From the NCBI RefSeq assembly GCF_900324465.2, contig NC_046619.1:22613664-22677663 (forward strand): a stretch of DNA of 64,000 nucleotides, in the 5' to 3' direction. Source of the stretch: Anabas testudineus. Taxonomy: Eukaryota > Chordata > Actinopteri > Anabantiformes > Anabantidae. Of this stretch, positions 11,366 to 21,876 are shown piece by piece. Under the pieces are notes generated by a model. The model saw nothing but the letters and a program-made list of their open reading frames with translations, made no database searches and was not told the origin of the DNA. Every line of letters starts with the position of its first letter. Position 1 is the stretch's first letter. A program made the position numbers and the translations under genes.

Positions 11366-12470
11366 CTGGAAACACAATGGTGTTATTCTAGGCTGCTCTT
11401 TGTCGACTTTAGCTCTGCATTTAACAATACTGCCGGACAGACTGTCAGCAAAACTGTTGGACATTGGACTTCCTCCCACCACTTGCTGTTGGATCAGAGA
11501 CTTTCTCTCTGACAGAGTACAGAGAGTCAAAGTGGGTCCTCATCTCTCCACAGCCCTGAGACTAAACACCGGTTCCCCACAAGGCTGTGTGCTGAGTCCT
11601 CTGCTGTACACACTGTACACGTATGACTGTGTCAGCACACACCCAGACAATGTCGTCATTAAGTTTGCCGATGACACAACTGTGGTGGGGCTCATCTCTG
11701 GCAGTGATGAAACGGCATACAGGGATGAGATCCAGAGGCTGGTGCGTGAAGAGGGTGCCAAGCTTCAAGTACCTTGGTGTGCACATTGATGAAGACCTCC
11801 AATGGAGCTCAAACACCACAGAGGTAATGAAAAAGGCCCAACAGCGTCTTCACTTCCTGAGGATCCTCAGGAGGGTCAACCTGAAGAGAGAGCTGCTGGT
11901 TGCCTTCTACCGTTGCTCTATTGAGAGTGTGCTAACATACTGCATCTCCGTGTGGTTTTCAAGCTGCACCATGGCATAAAAAAAGGTTCTACAAAGGGTC
12001 ATAAACACTGCCCAAAAGATCATTGGCTACCCTTTTCCCTCACTGAAGGACCTCTACAGCACCCGATGTCTTAGGAGGGCACGCAACATCCTGAAAGACT
12101 GCACACACCAGGGACACCGGGTGTTTAAATGGTTGCCCTCTGGAAAAAGACTCAGGGTGCTGATGTCACGGACAAACAGACTCAGAGACAGCTTTAGAGC
12201 AATAGCCCTCATGAATACACACACACATCTGGTTTAGTTTCTTCTGAAAGTTATTTAACCTTTCAGAAGAAGGTTAAATAACTGTTAATACAGGCATTTC
12301 AATCTAAATACAGCAGATAGAGAAGGCTGAAGAAACCACATATAGTCGCTGTTATTATTGTTATTATTATTTTCATTGATATTATTTTTATTTATTACTG
12401 ATTTATTTTCTTCTTATTTTTTTATGTTTTTATTTATTTTGTATTAAAAAATACAAATAAAGAGATTTGA
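11366..12470 (+). mobile_element. Rex1-like LINE fragment
   Basis: Plus-strand reading gives LFVDFSSAFNN, NTGSPQGCVLSPLLYTLYTY (RT motif with PQG), FADDTTVVGLISG (the catalytic FADD box), then KYLGVHIDEDLQWSSNT and KKAQQRLHFLRILRRVN, and finally a CRVF-type C-terminal segment with GHRVFKWLPSGKR. This matches the Rex1/Babar group of fish LINEs. A piece between the FADD box and KYLGVHI is deleted, and the frame is interrupted at MA* near 11978. The 3' region is AT-rich with a TATTTAT tract and ends near 12470. A perfect 14-bp inverted repeat lies at 12249-12262 / 12270-12283 just after the coding part. Confidence 0.8.
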
Positions 12471-12489
12471 GAAGTTGTTGTTGTTTTTT

Positions 12490-12566
12490 TCTTGTGAAAA
12501 AAACCTGCCTTACCCAGACTCTGCTTTCCGCGGCCCCCCAGGTAAATTGAGTTTGAGACCCCTGGT
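12490..12566 (-). mobile_element. hAT-type transposon end fragment
   Basis: The minus strand begins CAGGGGTCTCAAACTCAATT, the terminal inverted repeat seen in a large group of fish hAT elements, followed by GGGGGGCCGCGGAAAGCAG. Only this end is visible. A related end starts at 63678. Confidence 0.6.
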
Positions 12567-13190
12567 CTATATGGTGTTTTTTTTTTTACCTTTGACACCT
12601 TTTTTTTTTTTTTTTTGAAAACAAGCCACAAAGTGGACTTTTCTGGCCACAAAAAACTGTTTTCCTTCTGTGCATTCTGTGAGAAAAATGCTTGCTGACT
12701 GAGGTGGAGGAGAATGTCAGTTGTGTACAAAGTCTAAAATCTACTGTTATATCATACAAAAATTTGTACATGCATATTTGCCAATTTGCCCAAATTGTAT
12801 ATAGTGATTTGACATGATTTGATAAGACATTTCTGCCTTTATTGAAGGTGACTAGAACTGAAGGAAGTGTTAAAATCTATTTATTTTTGCAGAGTCATAG
12901 TTTCTGTTTCCTTTTCATGACATACAGTGCTCACTGTCAATAGTAGAGAATGTTCATGATTTGGTAAACTTTTATAGGGGATTATTTACTCATTTGAATG
13001 TAATATTATTTAACAAATCAAATCATATCAAAACTCTAAAAGGCTGTGACAATGACAGTGTCCTAACAAATTTAGATCAATGTCTACTAAGACTTCATTT
13101 TGTGTACATAAAGATATTTCAGGTTATGTTAACATGTTCATAGGGAAAAGTTCCCTTTTTTGTATCTATACCCAACTTTGTTCAGTGCAG
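12567..13190. other. intergenic, no gene seen
   Basis: AT-rich, with T runs at about 12575-12615. No coding or repeat family recognised. Confidence 0.4.
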
Positions 13191-13194
13191 TGAC

Positions 13195-13490
13195 ACTGCT
13201 TCCACCAGCCTATGTACAAGTTCCTCTTTATAACGAGCATTAAAGACACTTTTAGGGCAACAATAATTATACCTCATGTACTGAGAGATCTTTTATTATC
13301 AAATTCAGAGTGATGCATGCATTGACTGTGCCTTTCAGGACCTCTGTGTTCATTTGCACGCAAGTGTTTTTCACACTATACTCATGACCATGGTCTTTGA
13401 CCGATATGTGGCCTTCTGCAACCCCCTGCGTTATGGGGCCATCATGAGCAACAGGGTTGTAGTGAACCTGTTGGTTATAGCTCTAACATT
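13195..13490 (+). pseudogene. odorant receptor relic (TM2 to start of TM4)
   Basis: Plus-strand frames, with shifts between them, give an eroded TM2 start (CACCAGCCTATGTACAAG = the LHQPMY site), a TM3 with HTILMTMVFDRYVAFCNPLR, and GAIMSNRVVVNLL. The rest of the receptor is absent on both sides. The DRY-region variant (VFDRYVAFCNPLRY) and the broken reading between TM2 and TM3 show a decayed copy of the single-exon OR type, closest in pattern to OR-1. Confidence 0.8.
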
Positions 13491-13499
13491 TTGATCAGA

Positions 13500-13970
13500 G
13501 AGTCAAGTTGTAAAATCTTTTTCACATTCATACTTCAGTGCAAGTAAATTCAGATGTCCAAATGAATCACAACATTCTTTTAAGGCAGGATTGTGTAGTT
13601 ATAGTCAACATGGCAGAGTCCAGGTAAGTGGAGACAAAATGGCCCAAATCCCGCACGCAAAGAAATCAGTTAGATCCAAAATCCAATGGCCACAATCCCA
13701 ACTCTACAGGCCTCACAATAAAACCACATTTTAAATCCAGCACATACTTCCAGTATGAAAAATTAGGAAACCAGAGAGACAGTATGTATATCAAAACAAA
13801 GTTCAGAAAGCACTTACATGACCAACGCTTTCACACTGGTCCAAGACTTTGGGTTGAGAACGGAGTCAAGGGCTTTTGGAGAAGTGGCATAAACAAGCTG
13901 GTAGGGAGTGACTGAAAATGCCCCAGGAGGTATATGTTAGAGTCAAGACAGAGCAGGTGTGTAACCCAGC
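13500..13970. other. intergenic, no gene seen
   Basis: No supported feature. A 95-residue open frame at 13628-13915 has no recognisable domain. Confidence 0.35.
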
Positions 13971-13974
13971 CGTT

Positions 13975-14120
13975 TGTGGGCCAACAGCCCGTTTTATGAA
14001 ATCTCGCGAGGCTTCTCATGGGGTTTGCCGCGAGATTTCGCGGGACTTCCGGCTATTTAAACACGGCGGCGCCTCATTGTTAGTGTGTGGAGTAAGAAAG
14101 TTCGGAGCTGCTGCAGGGAG
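13975..14120 (+). promoter_or_regulatory. short CpG-rich promoter-like patch
   Basis: In an AT-rich setting this 150-bp stretch is rich in CpG and carries ATCTCGCGAGG, GCGAGATTTCGCGGGA, an ETS-like ACTTCCGG, a TATTTAAA box and GGCGGCGCC. Such a set is typical of housekeeping promoters and of some retroelement promoters. A GTGAGT donor-like site follows at about 14250. No downstream coding exon is recognised, so the promoter may belong to a repeat. Confidence 0.4.
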
Positions 14121-15540
14121 GCTTCATACCACCATTTTCTGTCATTATTGTCACGTCACTTACTGCTATGCCTCTCAGTTGTAGATGTCTCAGGCCATTT
14201 GCGAAAACACCTTCTTTGTGCCGTATGAGGTATATTACAATCAGGAAGTGGTGAGTGTTTGCTTTGTTTGTAGGTATGCTAGCACCACATTGTATTGTTT
14301 GTATTTTGTATGATTTGGTTAGGGCTTTTGTTAGCTTCACTCCCCAATCACTTGCACACATGTATTAAGATATTTAACACTATAATATAATGGATTAATT
14401 GTTGATTTGATTGTCTATAATTGTCTGTTTGGACAATTGTATGTTTGAATAATTATATCTATTGTGACAATAATTTAAACTTTAATTCATGTACATGTAG
14501 AACTTAATTTATTAATAATATTGATAGAATGTTTGTACTGAATAATAGTACTAATAGTGGGTCCTGTTTTGTACAGGGCTGGTTCCTTATCCTCGACCAG
14601 TATTTGTTCCTGTCCTCGGGTGTTTTTTTGTTTGTTTTTTTTTCCTCTTCTCTTATGGTTTCTATAAGATGGCGAGCTACCACTAGGCCTCGGGCCTGAA
14701 GAACCAGATCAGGAGAACGGACAACCATATCTCCGTCAGTGTGGTAGGAGGCACTGTTACCTGCTCCCCCACTCACCCAACACTTCCTCCTGAGGCTTAT
14801 TCAGTCTCGGTGCCCGTCAAAGGAATTTTGCCCCAGTGGGCTTATGGACTTATAATATAGTTGGAATTAATTGCTTTTGTAAATTTTGTAAATATTAATA
14901 CATTCACCTGTATGCACTACTCTACTTCTGTTTGTGTGTGTGTGTGTTAAATCATAACCCAAATCCTTCCAGAGCCGAAACCATCGATCATTTGAACTGG
15001 AACTGGTCCACTACAATCTGCCTTCACATCACGTAGCATCTGCTATATAGACATATGCTACGGGTGCATCTAATGAAAAAGTGGAAGGAGACCAGAAGCT
15101 ACCACTGATGAACCACTACACTACCAGATGGGGGAATGGGAGCAAAGATGAAAAGCATGCATGATGATAATCTGCCATGAACCTGTACATAAGGCACTGG
15201 AGACAGACAGTAACCAGCAGAGACCATGAGCCACAAAGTCAGCCAGACCTGTAGCTACATAGCTGGAAAAGACGCTGTTGACTTTTCCTGCACAGCGTGT
15301 TTGTATTTTGTTTAAATGACAGTTTGTCAGTTTTGGTGCCCAGGTGTTTTGGTGACTCAACTGTTTCTACAGCCTGGACATTTATGCCTGACAGAACCTC
15401 GTGCATTACAACTAACATCAATACAATCAATGTCCTTAGTTTAACCTTAGCAGGTTAAAAAGTCTAAGATGCAGCCAACAACAAAACTGTTCACTGAGAT
15501 GAGAAATTCACAAACAGTCCAGCATGTTTTCCTCTCCTCT
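14121..15540. other. intergenic, no gene seen
   Basis: Holds a short GT run at about 14932-14947 and a moderately GC-rich block at about 14560-14830 that may belong to an unclassified repeat. No gene recognised. Confidence 0.35.
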
Positions 15541-15544
15541 TTGG

Positions 15545-15775
15545 GTGTTTATACAGTAGCTGTAGTTAATGTTATGGTGGCATCCTGCACTGCTCTACTG
15601 GTTCTATAGGTAAACTGCAAGGTCTCCAAAAGGGGACCCGTGTGTCTGAATGTGACCTTTCTAGTTAATTTCTTAAAGGATTTCATAAGCAGTGAGGTCA
15701 ATGCTACAGGCCTATAATCATTCAGTGACCTGACTTGGGAAAGTTTAGCAACAGGGACCACTGTCAATCCTTTCC
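15545..15775 (-). mobile_element. Rex1-like LINE RT fragment
   Basis: The minus strand reads VVPVAKLSQVRSLNDYRPVA then LTSLLMKSFKKL and LQFTYRTSRAVQDATITL, the RT motif 1-2 region (LNDYRPVALTS) of Rex1-type LINEs. It is only about 70 codons long. It belongs to the same group as the fragments at 11366 and 50771. Confidence 0.75.
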
Positions 15776-16335
15776 GCAGAGTTGTTACCCTTTGTTGGCT
15801 GAGAGACAGATGTATGTGATATATGTAAAAAATGTGACCAAGCTGCTCATTCCTCAGAGACTATTAGTGGCAACAGGACCAGGATTTTTTTCTAGGTTTG
15901 CAGTGACGGGGCTTGTGAGAAAAGAAGTACTCGAATTATTCTTCAAAACAGGTGTTTCCTTTCTAAAGTCACTCAAGTAATGTCCGCTATGTACATAAGG
16001 AAATATCATTATCCAGTCAGATCATGCTTCAGCTTCAATGAAATTTTAAACAAAAATCAACCATTAGGTTCAGACATCAACCCACAGGGACACTACAGTT
16101 TATTGAACCATAACTGTGTTGTCTCTGCAACAGCAAGGGGAACCACATAACAAAAGCAGCTTTAAAATAAAAACCTCAGAGTAGAAATGTTTTAGAACAC
16201 TCTTTAGTTCAGTCAGAGGAGGAACAGAAGTGTCAAGTGAAGATGAATGAAACTAGAAAACCACGGAGATCAGACTCCTCAGGGCTACAGGTGGAGGTTG
16301 AGCTTATAGAGCTGCTTTGTGAGCAGCACCACCCA
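15776..16335. other. intergenic, no gene seen
   Basis: No supported feature. It precedes the proposed OR-2 promoter. Confidence 0.35.
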
Positions 16336-16460
16336 GTCACCTAATAAAAGTGTCCACTCCTCGTCTGACCTGGTGGAGGTGGGGGAAGCTCATATTAACA
16401 GAAGTAAACCTGACACACACTCATTTGAATGATGTTTTCCTCTGTTCACTGAATGTTGAA
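16336..16460 (+). promoter_or_regulatory. candidate promoter and first exon of OR-2
   Basis: A CTAATAAAAG box at 16341-16350 is followed about 30 bp later by GGTGGAG and a GTGGGG donor (GT at 16379-16380), then by the block TGTTCACTGAATGTTGAATG. The same order (TATAAAA, GCGGAG/GTAAGA, TGTTCACTGGATGTTGAATG) occurs at 18931-19036 upstream of OR-3. The conservation suggests a shared promoter plus untranslated first exon. Confidence 0.45.
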
Positions 16461-17032
16461 TGCTCTGTATCACTGATGTGTTGTTGACTGATGACTTTGA
16501 TTGTAAGACGTTGGTAAACCACAAAAGAAACCAAAACAACAAGGAATCTGTGGTGTTTTACACTAAACTTAGTGTTTGGAAGAACTTCACATTATATAAA
16601 TGAGACTTGCTGTATAGTTTTAGAGGTGCTCAGTATTTCATCAGTTTCTACTTGTACATGAATATTGGTTCTCCAGTAGAACCTTGTGATGTTAGTTTTA
16701 ATATTTTTATATAGCTTGGTAGTTGTATTTTCCTAATCAGAGAAAACGTAGAAACCAAATTTGAAATGATCTCCAACGGTTGGTTTAAGTTCAGTAGAAC
16801 CTCTACACTGCTGAAACATTTATGTGATGGCTTTATTACACTGTGTGTACTCACAATGTAGTTTTTGTCATTTATTTTTGCATTTTTTTACTTGTTGCTT
16901 TCTATCCTGGATCTCCTCTCATTTACCAGCTCATCAATTATTACTGTTTGTGTTCTGCTTATTTATAACATGACAGATGATTTAGAGAACAGATGTAACA
17001 CTAAACTCTCTCCAGGATCGTCCCTCTGCAGT

Positions 17033-17962
17033 ATGGAGAACAGCACTTTGAATCTGGATATTCTACAGCTGGAGGGGTTAAGGGTCAGCCCTGAGGCATC
17101 AATTCTTGCTTTCATCTTCCTCTTCCTTATCTACATCTTCATCGTGGTGTCCAACATTGGCCTGGTGATCCTCATCTCAATGGAGAGGAGCCTCCATGAA
17201 CCCATGTACCTGCTGCTCTGCAACATGAGTATTAACGATGTGTTCGGGGCCACCACTGTCATCCCTCACCTGCTGAGTGATGTTTATAGTCCACTGACAC
17301 AGAGGTACATTAGTTACTATGAGTGTGCCATTCAGGCTTTCTGTGCACACTTCTATGTAGGAACTTCTCACACAGTGCTCATGATCATGGCCTTCGATCG
17401 CTATGTGGCCATCTACCACCCCCTGCGATATGTCACCATCATGACCCACAACATGGTGGTGACTCTGTCAGTGTCAGCCTGGGGGGCATCCTTCATTTTG
17501 ATTGCAGTTCTCCTGAGCCTCAGCGTCCGCTTATCGCGCTGCAGACACCTGATAGACAACCCGTTCTGCGACAATGCATCTCTGTTCAAACTGTCTTGTG
17601 AAAATGTTCTCATTAACCACATCTACGGTCTTGGCAGTGCCATGAGCACGATGGCCTGCTCCCTTTGCAGCGTAATGCTCACCTACCTGAGGATCGCCAT
17701 GGTGTGTTTGCGTAGTAAGAACAAGTCTCTGAACACAAAAGCACTGCAGACATGTGCCACCCACCTTGCTGTGTATATTATCCTGCTTTTATCAGGCAAC
17801 ATAATCATCATCCTTCATCGATTCCCTGAATTAGCAGAACAAAGGAAGCTGGCATCCATCTTGTTCCATGTGGTTCCACCTTCTCTGAATGCTGTTATTT
17901 ACGGACTGCAAATCAAAGCTGTCAGAGAAAAAATAATTGTTATATTTACAAGGAAAAAATAA
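17033..17962 (+). CDS. odorant receptor, single coding exon (OR-2)
   Basis: A 309-residue fish OR, predicted seven-helix receptor of olfactory neurons. The open frame continues 56 codons upstream, but the start is placed at MENSTLNLDILQLEGL. The paralogues begin there, and a CCCTCTGCAG acceptor lies one base before the ATG. Motifs: NST glycosylation site, LHEPMYLLLCNM in TM2, [13 protein letters not shown] in TM3, LSRCRHL and NPFCDNASLFKLSCEN in EL2, KALQTCATHL at TM6, and LNAVIYGL in TM7. Two departures from the family: the TM3/IL2 stretch reads RYVAIYHPLRY instead of [11 protein letters not shown], and TM7 reads LNAVIYG instead of LNPIIYG, so the NPxxY-type proline is missing. The frame is intact. 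It pairs with OR-3 3 kb downstream in the same orientation, as a tandem duplication. Confidence 0.92.
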   Translation: MENSTLNLDILQLEGLRVSPEASILAFIFLFLIYIFIVVSNIGLVILISMERSLHEPMYLLLCNMSINDVFGATTVIPHLLSDVYSPLTQRYISYYECAIQAFCAHFYVGTSHTVLMIMAFDRYVAIYHPLRYVTIMTHNMVVTLSVSAWGASFILIAVLLSLSVRLSRCRHLIDNPFCDNASLFKLSCENVLINHIYGLGSAMSTMACSLCSVMLTYLRIAMVCLRSKNKSLNTKALQTCATHLAVYIILLLSGNIIIILHRFPELAEQRKLASILFHVVPPSLNAVIYGLQIKAVREKIIVIFTRKK

Positions 17963-18890
17963 CAGTGACTGTGAGATTGAAATGAATTAAATGTAAAGAG
18001 ATGAGAAATGAATTTACGATGATAAGACAAACTTCTATCTTCTAGACAGGTTATTGAATGTATCATTTGTTTTGCTCACTACAGTAGTTGTTCTAACAGC
18101 TTAATAACGACCATTTAACATCTTCCACAGTCATATGCATCTTGCTTATCAAAGTTATTATCTTTTCTGCATGAGCTAATTAATCTTAATAACAGGTTTT
18201 GTGCTAAATCTTACTTCAGACTCTTACTAATAATACTTATTACAGATAGAGTAACATAACAAAATAGAGTAACAGAAGCTAAAAGGAAGGAACTGCGCAT
18301 TTCTTCTGTCAGCTTTCAGGTTTAGTCTTTGTCATGACGACAAACATCAATATGTGAAGCTGCTGCTCTGTATTTAAACACTGCTTCTGTTTATGCAGAG
18401 TATTTAAACATTAGGATGCAACATCTCATTGTTCTGTGTACTTTTATAGACTTTTATGTACTTGTTATAATTGATTTTATGGTCTTTTCTTTACTGTCTA
18501 TTATTAGAAGAAAGAGGAGATGTTCATGTAGTATTTCCCACAGTGGGTGTAAAAATAAAGAGAAAAGAATATTTATATCAAATTAAATTGTCTGATTTTA
18601 TTTGGGGGGAAAAAGCTGAACAAACCTCAGGAAGAGCAACAGAGGATGGACAGAGGAAAGTGCTGGAGATATCTCACTGCTGCCTCATGAAAACTGATTT
18701 GAACTTTCTCTACTGCTGCTCAAAGGGAGGCGTGTTGGGTTTCATACATGATTCTGTATAGTTGTGTCTGTTTTCAGAGGTCTTAGTACATAAAGAACCT
18801 TCAGGTGTTTCAGCTTCCTGTTAGAAGAAAAACAATATTGTGATACTGATGCTAAGTTGGCAGCAGCTGTTACCTAGCAACTATTTGTTT
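17963..18890. other. between OR-2 and OR-3, no gene seen
   Basis: Presumably includes the OR-2 3' UTR. An open frame at 18471-18761 has no recognisable domain. Confidence 0.35.
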
Positions 18891-18924
18891 AACAATGAAA
18901 CAAACCACGGGGTACCAGGGGCAC

Positions 18925-19040
18925 TCACCTTATAAAACCTGTCAGGGAGTTCACCTCTGGCTGGTGGGGGGGTCGTGTCAGCGGAGGTAAGACGCTCTAT
19001 TGTAACTCTGTCTTTCATTGTTCACTGGATGTTGAATGTA
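18925..19040 (+). promoter_or_regulatory. candidate promoter and first exon of OR-3
   Basis: TATAAAACC at 18931-18939, then a GCGGAG/GTAAGA splice donor (exon end 18986), then TGTTCACTGGATGTTGAATG. This mirrors the block upstream of OR-2. The partner acceptor would be the CCCCCTGTAG directly before the OR-3 start codon. Confidence 0.5.
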
Positions 19041-19184
19041 TGATCTGCCATGCAACAGACCAAACAACTCCAATGAAATATCAGGTGATTTTCTGCAATC
19101 TGATGGTTTAAAGTTGCTCTGGATAAAATATTCAAAGATTTTTATTACATGTGTTCTCAGCATTTACTAACATCGCTCAAACTC

Positions 19185-19315
19185 TTCTTCGTCTTCTTTT
19201 CCCTGGGCAATTCCCTTTCAGGAGCCACCTCAGTGAATCATCTGCCTCCATCTAACCCTCTCCTCTGCGTCCTCTTCTCTCACACCAACTCACTCACTAC
19301 ATCCATAAATTTGCT
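19185..19315 (-). mobile_element. LINE 3'-region remnant
   Basis: Contains GAATCATCTGCCTCCATCTA and CCTCTGCGTCCTCTTCTCTC next to a CTTCTTCGTCTTC run. I recognise this as the complement of a fish LINE (RTE-like) 3' end. Degraded. Confidence 0.45.
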
Positions 19316-20137
19316 TTTTGGTCTTTAAATTTAGTAAATTAGTTTTGTCTTTGAGTTTGTTAAACAAGACATTTGAAGAAGTTTAACTTTTATAACTAGT
19401 TTTAAAAACGTTTTAACGTTTTAACGACTAAATAAAAAATCATGTGCAGATTAACTGATGAAGAAAAGAACCATTCAGTCCTAAAGGGAAATAAACTTTA
19501 GGGTTTATTTACAGAAAAACCTCCATGTTCCACTAGTGTTAACCTTTTTTCTCATAGTATTCGTTCACATGTAATGTTACAGTGCAAAACCACCAAGTAC
19601 TGAAAAAAGGTTTTCAGTAGATAATTGTTTTTCCTCTTGTTTTATCTCTTGAGCCTAAACTGTAGCTCATCGTCTTTTTACGTTTCTCTAACTTTTTCTT
19701 TCTGCAGTTTTTGAATCTTTTGCTATTGCAGCACAAATTAACGAACTCACGAATCACTCTGTCCTCACTATAGAGCCTTCTACAGCTCATATTAGGATAA
19801 TGTCACAGTGAGTTTAGAGGCCGGTTCTTTCTCTTTTTGTTTAACCACAGTTTCTGACTGACAGAAGCAGCTGTTATATGATTATATTTTTAGCCTTTAC
19901 TCCCTCACTTCTGCCTGACAGCAACACAACACTGTTGTCACTGAGTGAGTGGGAAACCTCGACGTTTGATTAATGTAGTATTGTATGTTATAGTAACTGG
20001 TATTTTATTGGGTCATTGTTAAAATACAGAGGTCAGAGGTTATTTTGCTTCCACAAAAAATCATCGTAATGTTAACTAACTGAAAAAAGGCTTCTATAAA
20101 AACCAAGATTATCTATGTGTGGTCCTCCCCCTGTAGC
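19316..20137. other. intron/5' region of OR-3, no gene seen
   Basis: AT-rich. If the promoter at 18925 is correct, this is the 5'-UTR intron of OR-3. Confidence 0.4.
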
Positions 20138-21112
20138 ATGGAGAACCAGACCTTCAATATTGATATTCTACAACTGGAGGGCTTAAATGTCACCCCCCAG
20201 TACTCCATCTCTGCCTTCATCCTCCTCCTCCTCATCTACATCTTCATCATGGTGTCCAACAGTAGCCTGATAATGCTGATCACAATGGAGAGGAGCCTCC
20301 ATGAGCCCATGTACCTGCTCTTCTGCAACATGAGTGCTAACGATGTGTTCGGAGCCACGGCCATCATTCCTCGTTTGCTCAGTGATACTTTCGCTCCAAT
20401 CTCAGGCCGCTACATCCATTACATCGACTGTGTGATTCAGGCTTTCTGTGCACACTTTCACGCAGGCACCTCTCACACAGTGCTCATGATCATGGCATTT
20501 GATCGCTACGTGGCCATCTGCAACCCTTTACGATATGCTACCATCATGACCAGCAGGATGGTGATGAAGCTGTCGGTGGGTGCTTGGGTGATGGCCTTTG
20601 TCTCTGTTGCGATCCTCATGGGTCTCGTCATCCGCCTTTCACGTTGCAGACGCCTTATTCTCAACCCTTTCTGTGACAACGCCTCCTTGTTCAAACTGTC
20701 GTGTGAGAATATTCTTCTCAACCACATCTACGGCCTCGCCAGCGCTGTGGTCATACTGGCCTCTTCCTTCTGCAGCATCTTGCTGACCTACCTGAAGATC
20801 TCCATGGTGTGTCTGAACAGCAAGAACAAGGTGCTCAACAGCAGGGCACTGCAGACCTGTGCCACCCACCTAGCTGTGTATCTCATCATGTTAGTTTCAT
20901 CCTTCACCCCCATGATCATCCACCGATACCCTGAGTGGGCAGAAAGCGGCAAAGTGGCATCCGTCTTGTTCTTTGCTGTCCCCCCAGTACTCAACCCCAT
21001 TATTTATGGGCTGCACTGTAAAGAGCTCAGAGAGAAGATTATCTGCACATTTCACAGGAACAAAGTCAAGAATGACAAAAGTGTCACGAACAGACCAACC
21101 TTCCAAAAATAA
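20138..21112 (+). CDS. odorant receptor, single coding exon (OR-3)
   Basis: A 324-residue fish OR of the same subfamily as OR-2. The start is MENQTFNIDILQLEGL: a CCCCCTGTAG acceptor ends one base before the ATG, and the seven upstream codons of the open frame lie across it. Motifs: NQT glycosylation site, LHEPMYLLFCNMSANDV in TM2, [19 protein letters not shown] in TM3, LSRCRRL and NPFCDNASLFKLSCEN in EL2, RALQTCATHL at TM6, and LNPIIYGLH in TM7. The C-terminal tail is longer than in OR-2 (KVKNDKSVTNRPTFQK). The coding region is GC-richer than its flanks, as in OR-2. Intact. Expected role: odorant detection at the cilia of olfactory sensory neurons. Confidence 0.93.
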   Translation: MENQTFNIDILQLEGLNVTPQYSISAFILLLLIYIFIMVSNSSLIMLITMERSLHEPMYLLFCNMSANDVFGATAIIPRLLSDTFAPISGRYIHYIDCVIQAFCAHFHAGTSHTVLMIMAFDRYVAICNPLRYATIMTSRMVMKLSVGAWVMAFVSVAILMGLVIRLSRCRRLILNPFCDNASLFKLSCENILLNHIYGLASAVVILASSFCSILLTYLKISMVCLNSKNKVLNSRALQTCATHLAVYLIMLVSSFTPMIIHRYPEWAESGKVASVLFFAVPPVLNPIIYGLHCKELREKIICTFHRNKVKNDKSVTNRPTFQK

Positions 21113-21193
21113 GTCTTCAACATGCCGACAGTCCTAAAAAAAAGGTCTCGTTAATGTTGAATGTGAGTTTCATGCAAATTGAAACCTCAAAAA

Positions 21194-21876
21194 TGTTACA
21201 GTTCCTCCCTCTGCCCCTGTCTGTTGGTTTGGTTTTGTGTTGTTCTGTGTCTCACCCTCCTGCCACACCCGTACATGGACTTCGTCCACTCTCCACTCTC
21301 CCTCACCGGACTAATTACTGACTCGCTTCACCTGTGCATCACTCTGGTTTAAAAGCACCCCTCAGTCCTCAGTTCGGTGCTGGTTTGTCACCCTGACATG
21401 CATTCATGCTCTCACACGACTCCTCCATGATTCTGGTTAGTCTGTCTGTTCGTTTGTCCGTCAGGAACCTCCATTTTGTTTGTACGTTTGGTTTGTCTGC
21501 TCTGCGTTCATGCAGTGTTTTTTAGTTGATACTTTGCCCTGTTTGCTTCGTATGTTTGTTCTCGTTTTTCCTGCCTTCGGCAGTGATTCTCGTTTGTTAC
21601 TTTTGTATTTCTGTCAGTGAGTTGTAGTTTGTATTTTTGTCTGGTGATTTCTTGGTTGGTACTTTGTATGTTTTGTTGGTTTATTAGTTTTGTCTTTTGC
21701 CTGCATTACGGCAGCGCTTTTGTTTATCACTTTGTTTTTGTCCACCGTGTTCCTTTCAGTTGTTACTTTGTTGGCGTTGGTTAGTTCCTTGTGTCCCCTG
21801 GCCTTTTTGTTAATAAATATACTTTTTGTTCACACCCGTTTGGTCCCCGTCAGTCTTGTCCGTCCGTTTTGTAACA
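21194..21876 (+). repeat. solo-LTR-like repeat with 6-bp flanking duplication
   Basis: Begins TGTTACAG and ends TGTAACA (TG...CA, with inverted TGTTAC/GTAACA tips). It is flanked by CAAAAA on both sides, a possible 6-bp target duplication. It has a TTTAAAAG box at about 21350 and an AATAAAT signal near 21812, the layout of an LTR (U3-R-U5). No internal coding part is present, so it looks like a solo LTR that is whole at both ends. Family unknown; a fossil. Confidence 0.5.

Noticed and set aside
13831-14361. Short minus-strand frames around the CpG-rich patch
   Set aside because: No domain, and they disagree with the direction implied by the TATA-like box.
16865-17032. Upstream in-frame ATG of OR-2 as the start (and the same for OR-1, OR-4, OR-5)
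   Set aside because: The extra codons lie across a splice acceptor, are not shared between paralogues, and the MEN... start is conserved in all five.
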